From an uncultured Vibrio sp. (GTDB lineage: Bacteria > Pseudomonadota > Gammaproteobacteria > Enterobacterales > Vibrionaceae), in contig NZ_OY776223.1 of the NCBI RefSeq assembly GCF_963675395.1, positions 186,001 through 250,000 on the forward strand: a stretch of 64,000 nt of DNA, written 5' to 3'. Position 1 is the first letter of the stretch; every line of letters begins with the position of its first letter. Shown here one piece after another: positions 1 through 8,906 of the stretch. Position numbers and translations under genes: made by a program. The notes beneath the pieces were generated by a model. That model saw nothing but the letters and a program-made list of their open reading frames with translations. It made no database searches and was not told the origin of the DNA.

Positions 1-1968
1 TGCCTGAGAGGTTTTGTGGTGTGCGTTCACCTCCTTAGTCAGCAGCGCGGTATGCGATTTTAACTCTTTGACTGCAGTTCGGTTACTTGTACGAGCTAGA
101 ACGAACAACCAACTGATGATGCCAATTGGGATAAGCAGTAGAGCAAACGCATTAATTAATCCATTTGAAATGGAATCCATGTGCACTTGTTCTAGCTGGG
201 GGATTTGAGAATATGCCAGTGCCAGAATACTTCCCATCGCTAAGCTTACTGTGAGCATAACAATGACGAAGTGCGCAATTGTGGATGAAAGCCGATTAAC
301 CCAGGTCGAGGAGAAGTAGGGCGACAGTATCTGTTTTAATTGCGCGCTAAAGGTTGCATCAGGACGGCAGTTATCATGACAGCGGACATCCAACGAGCAG
401 CATAGTGAACAGATGTTACCCCCATACGCTGGGCATTGTGCCATATCTTCATGCTCAAAGGTGTGTTCGCAGACTGAACATTGGTGTTCTTCGTCAGCAC
501 TGGATGCGATGATATCGTTACGTGCCAAGTAATAACGGCTCTTGGTAAGCAATGCGATGATTGGCACCGTCAGAAACGGTAACGCAAAAGCGATGTATGA
601 GGCAAAGGCTCTGGCGGTTTCTCCGTAGAAATCGAGATGTGCCGTAATACCGATAACGGATGCCATCAGCATAGAACCCACGCCGACTGGATTAATATCG
701 TAGAGTTTAGAACGCTTGAACTCGATGGTTTTGGGGCTCAATCCTAAGGGCTTATTAATGACCAAATCCGCCACAATCGAACCTATCCAGGCCAGTACCA
801 GTGCGGAGTAGACTTGTAAGGTCTGTTCGATGAGCTGATACACGCCAAGCTCCATCAGAAGTAGGGCGATCAATACGTTGAACACCATCCACACCACTCG
901 GCCGGGATGATGATGCGTGAGGCGAGAGAAAAAGTTGGACCAAGCTAGAGAACCAGCGTAGGCATTTGCTACATTGATTTTTAACTGAGAAATGATCACG
1001 AACAGTCCCGCCGCCAGCAAAGCCAGTTGCGTGTTGTCCGAGGTATAACTAAACACAGTAAAATACATGTGTGCAGGGTCGCCAGCAAGATTAGGCAGCA
1101 CACCATGACTGATGGCTAACCAGGCTAAAAAGCTACCTAAAACGAGCTTCATCGAACCGAAGATCATCCAACCGGGACCGCCTAACAACATGGCGCTCCA
1201 CCATTTCAGTTTTCCGCAACGCTCTTTGGCGGGGAGGAAGCGTAGAAAATCGACTTGCTCACCGATTTGAGCCACAACCGCAAGCAGTACCGCTGAGGCT
1301 GAGCCAAAAAGTAGCCAGTTGAAATCAGGACCAACATCGTTTACCCCTGTGTAACTCAGCCATTCATCAATCTTGGCGTCTTGATGAGTAAAAACGTAGA
1401 TCAAAGGTATGATTTGTAGCATCAGCCAAATGGGTTGAGACCACATTTGAAAACGCCCGATATTGGTAATCCCAAGTACGACAAGAGGAATAACGAGGAC
1501 GGAGCTGATCACGTAAGCGATAGCCAAAGGTATATCAAACAACAGTTCGATAGCCATCGACATGATCGCCGCTTCCAGAGCAAAGAAGATGAACGTGAAT
1601 GAGGCGTAAATGAGTGAGGCAATGGTAGAACCGATATAACCAAAACCCGCCCCACGGCTAAGTAAGTCAATATCGACACCGTGCTTCGCGGCGTAATAAC
1701 AGATGGGTATACCAGAAAAAATGACGACCAAAGCAACAGCGAGAATCGCCCAAAGTGAATTTGTTACACCGTAATTGAGTGTAATAGTCCCACCCAGTGC
1801 CTCAAGCACCAAAAACGAAACGATACCGAGTGCGGTATTCGCAATCCAACTGGCCGACCATTTTCGTGCACGCTTTGCAGTAAAGCGCAACGCGAAATCT
1901 TCGAGCAGCTCGTTACCGACTAATTTATTGTATTTACGTCGGGTTACGGTGACTTTATGTATAGAGAT
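1..1968 (-). CDS. NCS1-type permease fused to sensor, probable hybrid histidine kinase (3' part outside window)
   Basis: The reading frame is open on the minus strand from about 1968 to the window edge, so only the N-terminal ~655 residues are visible. They contain a long run of hydrophobic segments with the look of a nucleobase:cation symporter-1 permease, starting near a conserved LLEDFALRF stretch. A Cys/His-rich knob follows (Cys-x2-Cys, then CSLCCSLDVRCHDNC) at about 505-360, then two more membrane segments, then the start of a polar helix (EVNAHHKTSQA) of the type that leads into a HisKA domain. Fusion to a kinase is inferred from this helix and from known vibrio NCS1-kinase fusions; the catalytic part is not visible. 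It diverges from urtA, which suggests control of urea uptake. No ATG, GTG or TTG lies between the in-frame stop (1975-1977) and the conserved region; the first is TTG at 1888-1890. The start given (ATC at 1966-1968, spaced 9 nt from AAGGA) is only a guess; ATA at 1960-1962 is another. Confidence 0.7.
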   Translation of the reverse strand, partial: MSIHKVTVTRRKYNKLVGNELLEDFALRFTAKRARKWSASWIANTALGIVSFLVLEALGGTITLNYGVTNSLWAILAVALVVIFSGIPICYYAAKHGVDIDLLSRGAGFGYIGSTIASLIYASFTFIFFALEAAIMSMAIELLFDIPLAIAYVISSVLVIPLVVLGITNIGRFQMWSQPIWLMLQIIPLIYVFTHQDAKIDEWLSYTGVNDVGPDFNWLLFGSASAVLLAVVAQIGEQVDFLRFLPAKERCGKLKWWSAMLLGGPGWMIFGSMKLVLGSFLAWLAISHGVLPNLAGDPAHMYFTVFSYTSDNTQLALLAAGLFVIISQLKINVANAYAGSLAWSNFFSRLTHHHPGRVVWMVFNVLIALLLMELGVYQLIEQTLQVYSALVLAWIGSIVADLVINKPLGLSPKTIEFKRSKLYDINPVGVGSMLMASVIGITAHLDFYGETARAFASYIAFALPFLTVPIIALLTKSRYYLARNDIIASSADEEHQCSVCEHTFEHEDMAQCPAYGGNICSLCCSLDVRCHDNCRPDATFSAQLKQILSPYFSSTWVNRLSSTIAHFVIVMLTVSLAMGSILALAYSQIPQLEQVHMDSISNGLINAFALLLIPIGIISWLFVLARTSNRTAVKELKSHTALLTKEVNAHHKTSQA

Positions 1969-2043
1969 AACTCTTCATCCTTGAGAATTAACAGTGTCGT
2001 TTGAGTACAAGCACTTTTCAATTTGGTGGCTCAAACTATCAAA

Positions 2044-2058
2044 TGCACGTCCTGTGCA
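2044..2058. promoter_or_regulatory. Perfect inverted repeat TGCAC-N5-GTGCA
   Basis: A perfect 5+5 bp inverted repeat. It resembles an NtrC site (TGCAC-N7-GTGCA) but the spacer is two bases short, so binding by NtrC is only a possibility. It lies about 215 bases upstream of the urtA start, a distance suited to an enhancer-type activator site. Confidence 0.3.
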
Positions 2059-2196
2059 CCTTGTACGCGCGCAATTATAGCTCGCATTTATTTTTCCACC
2101 TATGCGTAATTATACGTAGTTTTTATGCACGAACCGCGCATATTCAAACTTTCCATTCTGGTCAATACTCAAACTCGTTCATTTAGTCAGCAGGAT

Positions 2197-2211
2197 TTAT
2201 CCAGTGGATAA
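2197..2211. promoter_or_regulatory. Perfect 15-bp palindrome TTATCCAGTGGATAA
   Basis: Seven-base arms around one central base form a perfect palindrome about 60 bases upstream of the urtA start codon. The position suits an operator for a regulator of the urea operon. No known consensus was recognised, so the cognate protein is unknown. Confidence 0.35.
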
Positions 2212-2271
2212 GTAACATCGCGACGTGAATTAGTATTTGTTATCAACAAATTAGTGAAAGGAAGAAGACAA

Positions 2272-3546
2272 ATGAAACGGAATTTCTTGGCGACTTCGGT
2301 ATTAGCGGCATCATTACTGAGTGGATACGCAATGGCAGAAGACACCATCAAGGTCGGTGTACTTCACTCTCTATCAGGCACCATGGCAATCAGTGAAACA
2401 ACACTCAAAGACACGATGTTGATGCTGATTGATGAACAAAATAAAAAAGGTGGCTTACTAGGTAAAAAACTTGAGGCGGTGGTTGTGGACCCAGCTTCTG
2501 ACTGGCCTTTGTTTGCGGAAAAAGCGCGTGAATTAATCTCGAAAGACAAAGTCGACGCAGTATTTGGCTGCTGGACGTCCGTGTCTCGTAAGTCTGTCCT
2601 TCCTGTTTTTGAAGAGCTCGATAGTCTATTGTTCTACCCAGTTCAGTACGAGGGTGAAGAGTCTTCGAAAAACGTATTCTACACGGGTGCCGCGCCAAAC
2701 CAGCAAGCCATTCCAGCGGTTGACTACCTGCTTGATCAAGGTGTAGAGCGATGGGTTTTAGCCGGAACAGATTACGTTTACCCGCGAACTACCAACAAAA
2801 TTCTTGAAGCATACTTAAAAGAAAAAGGCGTGGCAGAAGCCGATATTATGATCAACTACACACCATTTGGTCATTCTGATTGGCAGTCAATCGTTTCAGA
2901 TATTAAAAAATTCGGTTCTACAGGTAAGAAAACAGCAGTGGTTTCTACCATCAACGGTGACGCTAACGTACCGTTCTATAAAGAGCTAGGTAACCAAGGT
3001 ATCTCAGCAGATGACATTCCAGTAGTGGCATTCTCTGTGGGTGAAGAAGAGTTGTCCGGTATGGATACCTCTGCTTTGGTTGGCCATTTGGCGGCATGGA
3101 ACTACTTCATGAGCGTTGAATCCGACGTGAATGACGAGTTCATCGAAAAATGGCACAAGTTCATCAAGAACGATGAGCGCGTAACCAACGATCCAATGGA
3201 AGCGCATTACATTGGTTTCAACATGTGGGTTGAGGCAGTTAAGAAAGCAGGCACAACCGATCCAGCCGTTGTGGGTGATGCATTAGTCGGTGTAACGGTT
3301 CCTAACCTGACTGGTGGTTACTCCGCAATGATGCCTAACCATCACATCACTAAACCCGTTCTTATCGGCGAAATCCAAGACGATGGCCAGTTTGAAACGG
3401 TATGGAAAACGTCGGGATTAGTGGCTGGTGATGCATGGTCGGATTTCCTACCGGGTTCAAAAGATCTCATCTCGGATTGGCGTCAACCGTTATCTTGCGG
3501 TAACTACAACACCAAAACTGGCAAATGTTCTGGTCAAAACTTTTAA
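2272..3546 (+). CDS. urtA: Urea ABC transporter substrate-binding protein UrtA
   Basis: Periplasmic binding protein that captures urea for the UrtBCDE importer. The 424-residue product starts with a Sec signal peptide of about 22 residues ending AMA before EDTIKVGVLHSLSG, and has the type-1 periplasmic-binding fold (Peripla_BP_5/amide-urea family) over its whole length. The ATG at 2272 is chosen because AAGGAAGAAG sits just upstream and the signal peptide begins there; an in-frame GTG at 2254 would add six residues without a ribosome site. It is the first gene of the urt operon and is followed by an intercistronic hairpin, typical for binding proteins that need higher expression than their membrane partners. 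The family context (urtBCDE then urease genes) makes urea rather than short amides the likely ligand. Confidence 0.95.
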   Translation: MKRNFLATSVLAASLLSGYAMAEDTIKVGVLHSLSGTMAISETTLKDTMLMLIDEQNKKGGLLGKKLEAVVVDPASDWPLFAEKARELISKDKVDAVFGCWTSVSRKSVLPVFEELDSLLFYPVQYEGEESSKNVFYTGAAPNQQAIPAVDYLLDQGVERWVLAGTDYVYPRTTNKILEAYLKEKGVAEADIMINYTPFGHSDWQSIVSDIKKFGSTGKKTAVVSTINGDANVPFYKELGNQGISADDIPVVAFSVGEEELSGMDTSALVGHLAAWNYFMSVESDVNDEFIEKWHKFIKNDERVTNDPMEAHYIGFNMWVEAVKKAGTTDPAVVGDALVGVTVPNLTGGYSAMMPNHHITKPVLIGEIQDDGQFETVWKTSGLVAGDAWSDFLPGSKDLISDWRQPLSCGNYNTKTGKCSGQNF

Positions 3547-3590
3547 GTTGACCATCACGCTCTCATAGCAGAGTTCAATCGTTAAACGTC

Positions 3591-3628
3591 AGTGACAGTG
3601 CCTTTTACTCATACGTGGCACTGTCACT
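3591..3628 (+). other. Intercistronic stem-loop between urtA and urtB
   Basis: Perfect 12-bp arms (3591-3602 and 3617-3628) enclose a 14-base loop. The hairpin is followed by a modest T-rich stretch rather than a clean T-run, so it could act as a partial terminator or as a 3' stabiliser of the urtA message. Both would raise UrtA over the membrane subunits. Its presence also argues against the GTG at 3615 being the urtB start. Confidence 0.6.
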
Positions 3629-3698
3629 TATTCGAGTCTTTTGTTTATTTTTCCGTTCACTCGAGAAGAATATTCGTTTAACCAGAGGTTTGCCTACG

Positions 3699-5363
3699 AT
3701 GTTTTATACATCTATTTTCCAGCGACTTACACGATTTTTCTACTCGACATTTTCTTCAGCGTCGAGCGTTATCGTGGTTCTTTTTAGCCTTTTGATATCT
3801 TCTCAAACTCTAGCCTCAACGACAGGGTTAGAGAGCGAGCTACAACGCCTAGCGACACGCGACTATGATCAAATCAGCCAAGCGGTGATCAATATTGGTG
3901 AGAGTGGCGATGAGCGTTCGATTCAAGTTTTGGAGCTATTATTCAGCGGTGATATCTATCTTGATAAAGAGTCCAAGCAACTGGTCAAAATTGTCGAGAA
4001 AAAGGGCAGTCAGTATTTAGTCACCCCTCTTTTTGCCCAAGAGTCGGCAGAGCCACAGCTTGTCAAACGCCGTTCCGTTAAAAAAATTGGTATTAACAAC
4101 CAGATTCGCGGCGAAATTAAAGCGCAACTTGCCGCGCTTAATATCCGTCATCCAGATTCAGGCACCCGTATCAATGCCGTTACACAGCTTATGGGTGACC
4201 TGAACGAACAAACGTATACCTTGCTAGAAAAAGCGAGACTTAGTGAAGAAGACTCGGATGTCCAACAAGTTTTAGATACAGCACTAGCGATATATCAATT
4301 AGAACATTCGCGCGACCAAGCGGCACAAGAAAAAGCGATAGCAACTCTGGGTGATAGCTATCAGCCAACCGCGCGCAATGCACTTACTCAGTTTTTAGCC
4401 ACAGAACCTAATGAAGCACTCACCAGTGCCACCAATAAAGCGCTTGGCTTGATAGAGCAGCGCGTCAGTCTGGCACATTTTGGTGAAACCTTATTTTTTG
4501 GTCTGAGCTTAGGTTCCGTTCTGGTGCTTGCCGCGATTGGTCTGGCGATTACATTTGGTGTAATGGGCGTGATTAACATGGCGCATGGTGAACTGATCAT
4601 GCTTGGCGCTTACACCACTTATGTGATTCAAACATTGATGCCAAACCATATTGGCTGGTCGATCGTAGTTTCGATACCTGTGGCATTTTTGGTTTCTGGT
4701 GCAGTGGGAATATTGATCGAGCGAGGCGTAATTCGCTTCTTATACGGACGACCATTAGAAACTTTGCTGGCGACGTTTGGTATCAGTCTGGTTTTGCAAC
4801 AGACCGTACGTACGATTTTCTCTCCACTGAACCGTTCCGTATCAACACCGGACTGGATGCAAGGTGTGATTGAAATTAACCCGCTGTTAAGTCTGACCCT
4901 GAACCGCTTTTACATCATCATCTTCTGTTTGATCGTGTTTGCTCTGTTGTTTGCAGTATTACGTTACACCCGTTTAGGGATTGAAGTTCGCGCTGTTTCG
5001 CAAAACCGCAGCATGGCGAGAGCAATGGGCGTGAAATCGGAATGGGTTGACGCAATGACCTTTGGATTAGGCTCAGGTATTGCGGGTATTGCTGGTGTTG
5101 CACTCAGCCAACTTACTAACGTGGGACCAAATTTAGGTCAGGCGTACATTATCGATTCATTTATGGTCGTGGTATTTGGGGGCGTTGGTAACTTGTGGGG
5201 AACACTTGTCGCTGGCATGTCGCTTGGTATTGCTAACAAAGTGATGGAGCCATGGGCTGGTGCCGTTTTGGCGAAAATCCTGGTGCTGGTATTTATCATT
5301 CTATTTATTCAGAAGAAACCCCGAGGCTTGTTCCCTCAGAAGGGTCGCTCGGCGGAGGGTTAA
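3699..5363 (+). CDS. urtB: Urea ABC transporter permease UrtB
   Basis: Inner-membrane permease of the branched-chain amino acid/urea class (LivH-like). The 554-residue product has a signal-like hydrophobic segment near residues 25-42, a hydrophilic region of about 220 residues (helical, HEAT-like, probably periplasmic) and then about eight membrane segments starting near FGETLFFGLSLGSVLVLA, with the family motif GVINMAHGELIMLGAYTTY. The long N-terminal domain is normal for UrtB and absent from LivH. ATG 3699 is preferred; an upstream GTG at 3615 lies within the intercistronic hairpin. It is followed after 2 bases by urtC, so translation is probably coupled. Confidence 0.93.
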   Translation: MFYTSIFQRLTRFFYSTFSSASSVIVVLFSLLISSQTLASTTGLESELQRLATRDYDQISQAVINIGESGDERSIQVLELLFSGDIYLDKESKQLVKIVEKKGSQYLVTPLFAQESAEPQLVKRRSVKKIGINNQIRGEIKAQLAALNIRHPDSGTRINAVTQLMGDLNEQTYTLLEKARLSEEDSDVQQVLDTALAIYQLEHSRDQAAQEKAIATLGDSYQPTARNALTQFLATEPNEALTSATNKALGLIEQRVSLAHFGETLFFGLSLGSVLVLAAIGLAITFGVMGVINMAHGELIMLGAYTTYVIQTLMPNHIGWSIVVSIPVAFLVSGAVGILIERGVIRFLYGRPLETLLATFGISLVLQQTVRTIFSPLNRSVSTPDWMQGVIEINPLLSLTLNRFYIIIFCLIVFALLFAVLRYTRLGIEVRAVSQNRSMARAMGVKSEWVDAMTFGLGSGIAGIAGVALSQLTNVGPNLGQAYIIDSFMVVVFGGVGNLWGTLVAGMSLGIANKVMEPWAGAVLAKILVLVFIILFIQKKPRGLFPQKGRSAEG

Positions 5364-5365
5364 TC

Positions 5366-6451
5366 ATGGATCATCAATCAAAATTGTTCGATCGTTCTAC
5401 ACTGATGTTTTTGATTGTATTGGGTGCTGCGCTTTGTTTAATTCCAGCGCTGAACCTGTTTTTTGCAGAAGGATCTGCACTGCATATTTCGACTTACACC
5501 GTTACGTTAATGGGTAAGTATCTGACCTATGCGCTGCTGGCAGTTGCAGTGGATTTGGTTTGGGGTTATTTGGGTATTCTGAGCTTAGGTCATGCCGCCT
5601 TTTTCGCGCTGGGTGGTTATGCGATGGGTATGTATCTGATGCGTCAGATTGGCGACCGTGGCGTGTATGGTAATCCAGAACTACCGGACTTTATGGTTTT
5701 CCTTAACTGGCAGGAGCTGCCTTGGTTTTGGCATGGTTTTGACCAGTTCTGGTTTGCAATGTTAATGGTGGTATTGGCACCTGGGTTACTTGCGTTTGTG
5801 TTTGGTTGGTTTGCTTTTCGCTCCCGTGTAACAGGTGTTTATCTATCCATTATTACTCAGGCACTGACGTATGCCTTACTGCTTGCTTTCTTCCGCAATG
5901 AAATGGGCTTTGGCGGTAATAATGGCTTAACTGACTTCAAAGATATCTTAGGCTTTGATTTGCAAGCCGACGCGACTCGCCTGACGCTGTTTGCGTTATC
6001 AGGTATTGCTCTTGGACTAGGGTACATGGCTTGTCGATTCATTGTGGTTAGCCGACTAGGTCGAGTAGCCATGGCCGTTCGTGATGCTGAAGCACGTACT
6101 CGTTTCACCGGCTACAAAGTGGAATACGTAAAGTTAGCTGTCTTCACTTTTTCTGCGGTACTCGCTGGCGTTGCAGGTGCGTTGTATGTTCCTCAGGTAG
6201 GCATCATCAACCCATCAGAATTTTCTCCGATTAACTCAATTGAACTCGTCGTGTGGGTAGCACTTGGTGGACGTGCAACATTGTACGGTGCAGTGGTTGG
6301 TGCGTTGGCAGTCAATTACGCCAAAACCTACTTAACGGCAGCGCTTCCAGAAGTCTGGCTGTTTAGCTTGGGCGCAATGTTCGTTCTGGTCACGCTATTC
6401 CTGCCTAAGGGAGTAACCGGCTTAATCAAACGTAAAGAGGTGCATTCATGA
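5366..6451 (+). CDS. urtC: Urea ABC transporter permease UrtC
   Basis: Second permease subunit of the urea importer, LivM-like, 361 residues with roughly nine hydrophobic segments. The family signature DLVWGYLGILSLGHAAFF is clear, and the C-terminal ARTRFTGYKVEYVKL stretch matches the cytoplasmic coupling region. The ATG at 5366 is preceded by GGAGGGT at a good distance; the frame stays open upstream into urtB but that part is the overlap of an unrelated frame. It overlaps urtD by four bases (ATGA), a sign of translational coupling. Confidence 0.93.
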   Translation: MDHQSKLFDRSTLMFLIVLGAALCLIPALNLFFAEGSALHISTYTVTLMGKYLTYALLAVAVDLVWGYLGILSLGHAAFFALGGYAMGMYLMRQIGDRGVYGNPELPDFMVFLNWQELPWFWHGFDQFWFAMLMVVLAPGLLAFVFGWFAFRSRVTGVYLSIITQALTYALLLAFFRNEMGFGGNNGLTDFKDILGFDLQADATRLTLFALSGIALGLGYMACRFIVVSRLGRVAMAVRDAEARTRFTGYKVEYVKLAVFTFSAVLAGVAGALYVPQVGIINPSEFSPINSIELVVWVALGGRATLYGAVVGALAVNYAKTYLTAALPEVWLFSLGAMFVLVTLFLPKGVTGLIKRKEVHS

Positions 6452-7284
6452 GTATTTTAAGCCTTGCCAAAGAACTCACTGACCGCGAACACGTTTATGA
6501 GTTTATGAAGCCACAAGTTAACCCGATGCTCAAGGTCGGCCATGGTTGCTTATTGTATCTAGAAGGTATTAGCGTGTCTTTTGATGGTTTTAAAGCGATC
6601 AATGACCTCAATCTTTACATTAAAGAAGGGGAATTGCGCTGCATCATTGGCCCTAATGGCGCGGGGAAGACCACCATGATGGACATCATTACGGGTAAAA
6701 CCCGACCGGATACCGGCACCGCGTGGTTCGGGCAAAACATTAATTTGTTGCAAATGAGTGAGCCTGAAATTGCACAAGCAGGCATTGGTCGTAAATTCCA
6801 GAAGCCGACGGTGTTTGAATCTCAATCGGTATTTCACAACTTAGAGTTGGCGATGGCAGGGGCAAAAACGGTGTTTTCAACGCTGTTTGCCACACTAACG
6901 CCAAGTCAGGTGGATCAAATCGATCACGTACTCAAGCAAATAGGTTTGTACGAGCAGCGTGCTTTATTGGCTGGTGCATTATCTCATGGTCAGAAACAGT
7001 GGCTGGAAATCGGCATGCTGCTAATGCAAAACCCGAAACTGTTGTTGGTTGATGAGCCTGTTGCGGGAATGACCCACCAAGAGATGGACAGAACGGGCGA
7101 ATTACTAACGTCATTGGCGGGAGAGCGCACGATTGTACTGGTTGAACACGATATGGATTTTGTCCGATCGATAGCGCGTGATGTAACGGTTTTACACCAA
7201 GGCAGCGTATTAGCTGAGGGCACGATGGACCAAGTTCAAAGCAACCGTAAGGTCGTGGAAGTCTACCTTGGAGAAGAAGCATGA
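6448..7284 (+). CDS. urtD: Urea ABC transporter ATPase UrtD
   Basis: Cytoplasmic ATPase of the urea importer, 278 residues, LivG-like. Walker A is GPNGAGKTT, the signature motif reads LSHGQKQWLEIG (the His variant common in this subfamily) and Walker B is LLLVDEPVAGM; the H-loop is VLVEHDMDF. The N-terminal ~30 residues before the ABC domain are usual for UrtD. It overlaps both urtC and urtE by four bases, so the five urt genes are one tightly coupled unit. Confidence 0.93.
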   Translation: MSILSLAKELTDREHVYEFMKPQVNPMLKVGHGCLLYLEGISVSFDGFKAINDLNLYIKEGELRCIIGPNGAGKTTMMDIITGKTRPDTGTAWFGQNINLLQMSEPEIAQAGIGRKFQKPTVFESQSVFHNLELAMAGAKTVFSTLFATLTPSQVDQIDHVLKQIGLYEQRALLAGALSHGQKQWLEIGMLLMQNPKLLLVDEPVAGMTHQEMDRTGELLTSLAGERTIVLVEHDMDFVRSIARDVTVLHQGSVLAEGTMDQVQSNRKVVEVYLGEEA

Positions 7285-7976
7285 TTGAGATTAAAGGATT
7301 AAACCAGTTCTATGGACAGAGCCACACCCTGTGGGATCTCGACATGCAGATACCAGAAGGCAAGTGTACGGTTCTGATGGGGCGCAATGGCGTAGGTAAA
7401 ACGACGTTGTTGCAATGCATCATGGGCTTGCTGCCAACCAAAAGCGGTGAGATTAACTTCTTAGGACAAAACATCACCAAAATGGCCGCAGAGAAGCGCG
7501 CTCCAATCGGGATAGGTTATGTACCGCAAGGTCGTCAGATCTTTCCGTTGCTGACGGTAGAAGAGAATCTACGTATTGGCTTACCGATGCGCAAAGATGG
7601 AGCGAGACAAGTTCCGGAATTTATCTATGAGCTTTTCCCTGTATTGAAGGAGATGCTTCACCGTCGTGGTGGCGATTTATCCGGCGGACAACAGCAACAG
7701 CTTGCGATTGGTCGCGCCTTGGTGATTGACCCTAAGCTCCTTATTCTGGACGAACCAACGGAAGGTATTCAACCCAATGTCGTCGCTGAAATTGGCGATA
7801 TCATCCGCCGTCTGAATAAAGAAATTGGCCTGACGGTGTTACTCGTTGAACAGAAATTACCCTTCGCGCGTAAAGTCGCAGACAACTTCTGCATTATTGA
7901 TCGTGGTCGTCAGGTGGCGAAGGGAGAAATGGAAGACCTCGATGATACGTTAGTTAAGAAATACCTGACGGTGTAA
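7281..7976 (+). CDS. urtE: Urea ABC transporter ATPase UrtE
   Basis: Second ATPase of the urea importer, 231 residues, LivF-like. Walker A is GRNGVGKTT, signature LSGGQQQQLAIGRAL, Walker B LLILDEPTEGIQP and the H-loop region VLLVEQKLPFA. It pairs with UrtD on the UrtBC membrane core. Only four bases separate its stop codon from ureD, so uptake and hydrolysis genes are almost certainly co-transcribed. Confidence 0.93.
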   Translation: MIEIKGLNQFYGQSHTLWDLDMQIPEGKCTVLMGRNGVGKTTLLQCIMGLLPTKSGEINFLGQNITKMAAEKRAPIGIGYVPQGRQIFPLLTVEENLRIGLPMRKDGARQVPEFIYELFPVLKEMLHRRGGDLSGGQQQQLAIGRALVIDPKLLILDEPTEGIQPNVVAEIGDIIRRLNKEIGLTVLLVEQKLPFARKVADNFCIIDRGRQVAKGEMEDLDDTLVKKYLTV

Positions 7977-7980
7977 GCGG

Positions 7981-8838
7981 ATGAACAGTGTATTTAACAT
8001 GTCGACCCAAACGCAGCGCCATTGGCCAGCTTATCTGTCCCTCGGCTTTAGTAAGTCCGATGACAAAACGCAGATGAAGCGCATGGAGTTTCAAGGACCA
8101 TTGCGCGTACAGCGACCATTTTACCCAGAATTGGATGTCTGCCACGTTTACCTGCTTCACCCGCCGGGTGGGTTGGTGTCTGGTGACGATTTGAGTATTC
8201 AGATTCATTGCCAAAACGATAGTCATGCGCTAATCACCACACCGTCTGCTGGCAAAATTTATAAGGCTGACAGTAAAAACATCGAGCAAAAACAGCATGT
8301 CGATATCGAAGTTGATAATGCCGCGTGTGAATGGCTACCAATGGAAACCATCGTCTTCAACGGCGCACACGGTAAATTGACCACCAACGTAAATCTCTAC
8401 GGTGACGCGAAGTTTATCGGTATCGATGTTTTTTGTTTAGGGCGGCCAAAAAGCCACTTTCCGTTCATTCAGGGAAGTGTTGAGCAGCGTTTATCCATCT
8501 ATCAAGACGGCACGCCTCTGTTACTTGAACGCCAATATCTAGCCGCAGACGATCCGCTTTTAACCGCTATCAGTGGTTTCAACAGCAATTTAGTCTCTGG
8601 CACTTTAACGGTTGTTGGATTGAATGATGGTCAAACTACGGTTGAAACGCTGCGAGAACACTTTTCCGCAGATACATATGGCACGTTGAGCATCACTTAT
8701 CGACTCAATGTTTTATTAGTTCGCTACCTTGGTGATTGCAGTGAACAGGCTCAGCAGCAACTGCGAGCGTGCTGGCAACTTATTCGTCCAGACCTGCTTC
8801 GGCGTCCGGCATGCCCACCAAGAATTTGGAACACCTAA
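7981..8838 (+). CDS. ureD: Urease accessory protein UreD
   Basis: Urease maturation scaffold (UreD, called UreH in some species) that binds the apo-urease and recruits UreF and UreG for nickel delivery. The 285-residue product shows family features: FQGPLRVQRPFYPE near the N-terminus, HPPGGLVSGDDL, and TTPSAGKIYKA. It lies directly behind urtE and ahead of ureABC, the usual gammaproteobacterial order. Its ribosome site is weak; an in-frame ATG at 7999 is a possible alternative start. A 68-base gap follows before ureA. Confidence 0.93.
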   Translation: MNSVFNMSTQTQRHWPAYLSLGFSKSDDKTQMKRMEFQGPLRVQRPFYPELDVCHVYLLHPPGGLVSGDDLSIQIHCQNDSHALITTPSAGKIYKADSKNIEQKQHVDIEVDNAACEWLPMETIVFNGAHGKLTTNVNLYGDAKFIGIDVFCLGRPKSHFPFIQGSVEQRLSIYQDGTPLLLERQYLAADDPLLTAISGFNSNLVSGTLTVVGLNDGQTTVETLREHFSADTYGTLSITYRLNVLLVRYLGDCSEQAQQQLRACWQLIRPDLLRRPACPPRIWNT

Positions 8839-8906
8839 ATAAGCTGTAGTCTGCATCGTATAGCAGAAAAAGTAACAACGTAACGTAAAGGTTAGAGGGT
8901 TTACAA

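Larger units (their letters stand above)
1969..2271. promoter_or_regulatory. Divergent promoter region between sensor gene and urtA
   Basis: About 300 bases without a gene separate the minus-strand sensor and the plus-strand urt/ure operon. The stretch is AT-rich and holds several inverted repeats, listed separately, plus CGTA-N4-TACG at 2105-2116. I could not find a convincing sigma-54 element (GG-N10-GC) or a clear sigma-70 promoter by eye. Any operon promoter for urea uptake should lie here. Confidence 0.5.

Noticed and set aside
2001..2271. Search for a sigma-54 promoter ahead of urtA
   Set aside because: No GG-N10-GC element with a good TGGCAC/TTGC context was found by eye.
3615..3698. 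GTG start for a longer UrtB
   Set aside because: The codon lies within the intercistronic hairpin and the extra residues lack family similarity; ATG 3699 fits better.
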